Assembly (NCBI GenBank): GCA_020635825.1
Contig: JACJZA010000009.1
Location: 124,001 to 188,000, forward strand
Reading direction: 5' to 3'
DNA from: Flavobacteriales bacterium
GTDB lineage: Bacteria > Bacteroidota > Bacteroidia > Flavobacteriales_E > Vicingaceae
Length of the DNA stretch: 64,000 nucleotides
In this document: positions 63,101 to 64,000 of the stretch, one piece after another
Numbering within the stretch: position 1 is the stretch's first letter
Layout of the letters: each line of letters begins with the position of its first letter
Notes under the pieces: generated by a model
What the model saw: only the letters and a program-made list of their open reading frames with translations
What the model was told of the DNA's origin: nothing
Database searches by the model: none
Translations under genes and position numbers: made by a program

Positions 63101-63916
63101 GGCAGAATCTTTTCTAGTAGCAATTGGGCCAGCCAAGTTAAATGCCAAAAGGTTGTATCCAAATTTATCCAATCCCACTACATCATCACCATTTTTAAAA
63201 CCTGACGTTAACCACTCCATTCCTCCAAACCATTCTTTAGATGCCCCCTTAGTAGTAATACTAACAATACCACCGGTAGCATCCCCATATTCTGCTGGCA
63301 AACCTCCTACAATAACGTTTACTTGCTCAATTGCAGCTTTTGGCAGGTTTGAAGAACCTCTTACACGAATACCATCTATATATGTATCAGTGGAAGAACT
63401 CCTAGAACCTCTTACGTTGAATGAACCATCTTCATTTACTTGCACACCACCCACTGTCGCAGCAATATCAGAAGCAGAACGTGCTGCCATTTTTTGAATA
63501 TCATCACTAGTTACAGTTCCACCAGAAGAAGTTTGATCTTTAGAGATAAGAGGAACTTCATAGTCTATTACTTCAAAAGTTTCTATATCTATACCTTGAC
63601 CTGCTTTAATATCAGCGAAGGTAATTTTACCATCATTAACCACAACACCTTCCATTTTTATAGGAGTATAACCTACATAAGAAGCTTGAATAGTATAAGT
63701 ACCAGGAGTAAGTGCTGCAACAGAATACTTCCCATCAAAATCGGTCATTGTCCCTGCGACTTGTGCTCCACCTTTAAATACTACGACATTGGCAAAAGGT
63801 AAAGGTTCACCTGTATTTTTATCCGTCATTGTTCCTCTAATCGTTCCTCCTGATTGTGCATTAACTACCAACGCAATCATCGTGGTGAACATAAATAAAG
63901 CTAGTCTTTTCAACAT
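60185..63916 (-). CDS. TonB-dependent receptor with carboxypeptidase-regulatory-like N-terminal domain
   Basis: A 1243-residue outer-membrane receptor that imports a ligand using TonB energy. After the signal peptide (LVVNAQ) comes a CarboxypepD-reg-like domain (about 23-105; GTIRGTMTDKNTGEPLPFAN, GTYTIQASYVGY). The plug follows (about 125-235; ASDIAATVGGVQVNEDGSFN, STDTYIDGIRVRG, GLPAEYGDATGGIVSI). The barrel ends in RRFRLGIQLNF, with the terminal Phe signal. The size and layout fit SusC-like receptors, but no SusD gene follows; the giant exported protein may fill that place. The upstream 84 bases to the window edge show no clear promoter. Confidence 0.92.
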   Translation of the reverse strand: MLKRLALFMFTTMIALVVNAQSGGTIRGTMTDKNTGEPLPFANVVVFKGGAQVAGTMTDFDGKYSVAALTPGTYTIQASYVGYTPIKMEGVVVNDGKITFADIKAGQGIDIETFEVIDYEVPLISKDQTSSGGTVTSDDIQKMAARSASDIAATVGGVQVNEDGSFNVRGSRSSSTDTYIDGIRVRGSSNLPKAAIEQVNVIVGGLPAEYGDATGGIVSITTKGASKEWFGGMEWLTSGFKNGDDVVGLDKFGYNLLAFNLAGPIATRKDSAGNKTDAIAGFFISGEYKHQVDPSPSAIGNYRIKQSKLDSLNENPYSLFYGEDGSGIINNASYLRADDMEKIKFRQNVASKGLNLAGKIDISPTRNTTITFGGTFDYNDRNAYVRSYALLNPQNNPQIIDRSWRAYGRVTQRFENNESEDNPSLIKNAFISLQADYSNVYQIIQDENHKDQLANYGYLGKFKSTRQNEYNFGTFTMTDANGNPIDTISGFLSSMTTVQYDYIKDSEINPILANYTQNYYDAYANDPEGHWERPIQVLGGGGLINGNNPAAVYNLWSAMGVQYNGYDVTNSDQLRITASGSAEIKGHAIKLGFQYEQRSISNYTIAPVALWNTGRGLVNTHLDNRDFSVGSFQTDSTEQYVPNSSGGIDTVYQYTFVPFYGDGQTQFDKNIREKLGLSATGTDYIDFDSYGNELWDISDFTADDLFNNYSQNGINYYGYDYTGKKLSGNPTLDDFFFKKDENGNLTREVGAFKPIYMAGYIQDKFAFEDLIFNIGVRVDRYDANQPVLKDKYSLFPVKTVSEVGSIPNKPSNIGDDFVVYVADAGNPNLNDIVGYRDGDTWYNADGQEITDPSILSASGTPNPWLVDPTDQIAYSDLSPEGFKDYEPQINVSPRIAFSFPISDEALFFAHYDVLTQRPSSNSSLQLIDYLLIQNTTNTINNPDLRAEKTVDFELGFQQKLDNYSAIKIAAFYRDLRDMVQVTRVTGAFPETYLSYGNKDFGTVKGMTFSYDLRRKGNVSLRAAYTLQFADGTGSSTTSSLNLVATGNGNLRTLLPLSYDQRHTIVLSGDYRYGQGKSYNGPVLFGKDILANTGLNVVFRTNSGTPYTKTSRVVNSAVISGVFSSPTESSFNGSRLPWTTTVDLKLDRSFDLKWGKGEGEERTKAYLNVYLQMLNALNTQNVLGVYSATGTANDDGFLAAAEWQTLIAANPDEQSYRDLYTAKVQTPFNYSLPRRFRLGIQLNF

Positions 63917-64000
63917 ATTTAGTTAGTTTAATCTTAAAAAAATATTTTTAGTGCAAATAAAAGAGGCGTAAAGATAAATAATATAAAATCTGAAAACCAA

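Noticed and set aside
63440..63802. A 120-codon plus-strand frame inside the TonB-receptor gene
   Set aside because: It is the antisense reading of the plug and N-terminal domain of the receptor, which is intact on the other strand.
1..64000. CRISPR arrays, tRNA or rRNA genes, insertion sequences and prophage genes
   Set aside because: No array of regular repeats, cloverleaf-like sequence, transposase motif or phage structural gene was found on reading both strands; these are absent as far as the eye can judge.

Overview
The window reads as chromosomal DNA of a member of the Bacteroidota, most likely of the order Flavobacteriales or a close relative. The evidence is the low G+C content (about one third by eye), a single fused secDF gene, two proteins with type IX secretion (T9SS) type A C-terminal sorting domains, a PorV/PorQ-family barrel, a TonB-dependent receptor with an N-terminal carboxypeptidase-like domain, a NusB with a long N-terminal extension, and promoters of the TTG-N19/20-TAnnTTTG type with almost no Shine-Dalgarno sites. 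I see no tRNA, rRNA, CRISPR array, insertion sequence or prophage. Genes are packed tightly and no gap exceeds about 180 bases.

Layout. 1-2269: a secreted FG-GAP/VCBS-repeat T9SS cargo running off the left edge. 2.4-7.7 kb: secDF, an LpxD-type acyltransferase and a PP2C (SpoIIE-type) phosphatase. 7.7-12.6 kb, minus strand: a surface-polysaccharide operon (Wzx-like flippase, two tandem Wzz-like chain-length proteins, Wzy/WaaL-like polymerase or ligase), divergent from a glycosyltransferase and rnhB. 14.4-18.3 kb: a kynurenine operon (kynU, a small membrane protein, kmo, a barrel-like exported protein). 18.3-19.9 kb: an AbiV-family HEPN gene plus a membrane-anchored coiled-coil gene, a candidate defence pair. 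20-25.2 kb: large BNR/sortilin-like exported protein, LolA-like protein and a BBP2-type porin. 25.2-34.6 kb: housekeeping and metabolic genes (nth, membrane polymerase-like protein, amidohydrolase, CAP protein, nusB, leucine dehydrogenase family, ABC exporter, rplS).

34.7-42.4 kb is a signalling neighbourhood. It holds two paralogous TPR-transmembrane-PP2C phosphatases, a KirBac-type potassium channel, a coiled-coil lipoprotein, a thioesterase and a SiaC (DUF1987) phosphoprotein. In Pseudomonas a PP2C phosphatase (SiaA) acts on SiaC, so the grouping suggests a related partner-switching circuit. No SiaB-type kinase is visible, and the expected phosphorylated Thr of SiaC is Asn here.

42.5-51.7 kb: M61 peptidase, folA, a lipoprotein, a flavin reductase-like protein, a short-chain fatty-acid transporter, and a minus-strand operon joining a flippase-like membrane protein, a GT2 glycosyltransferase and an orphan Dpp/Opp-type permease; then ruvC. 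51.7-64 kb, minus strand: a T9SS adhesin-like protein, the greA-HIT pair, and an operon of TonB-dependent receptor, giant exported protein and PorV-like barrel, which looks like a dedicated outer-membrane/surface module.

The strongest candidates for undescribed biology are the AbiV plus membrane coiled-coil pair, the modified SiaC circuit, and the receptor-cargo-PorV operon. All function assignments come from motif recognition and none has been checked by database search.
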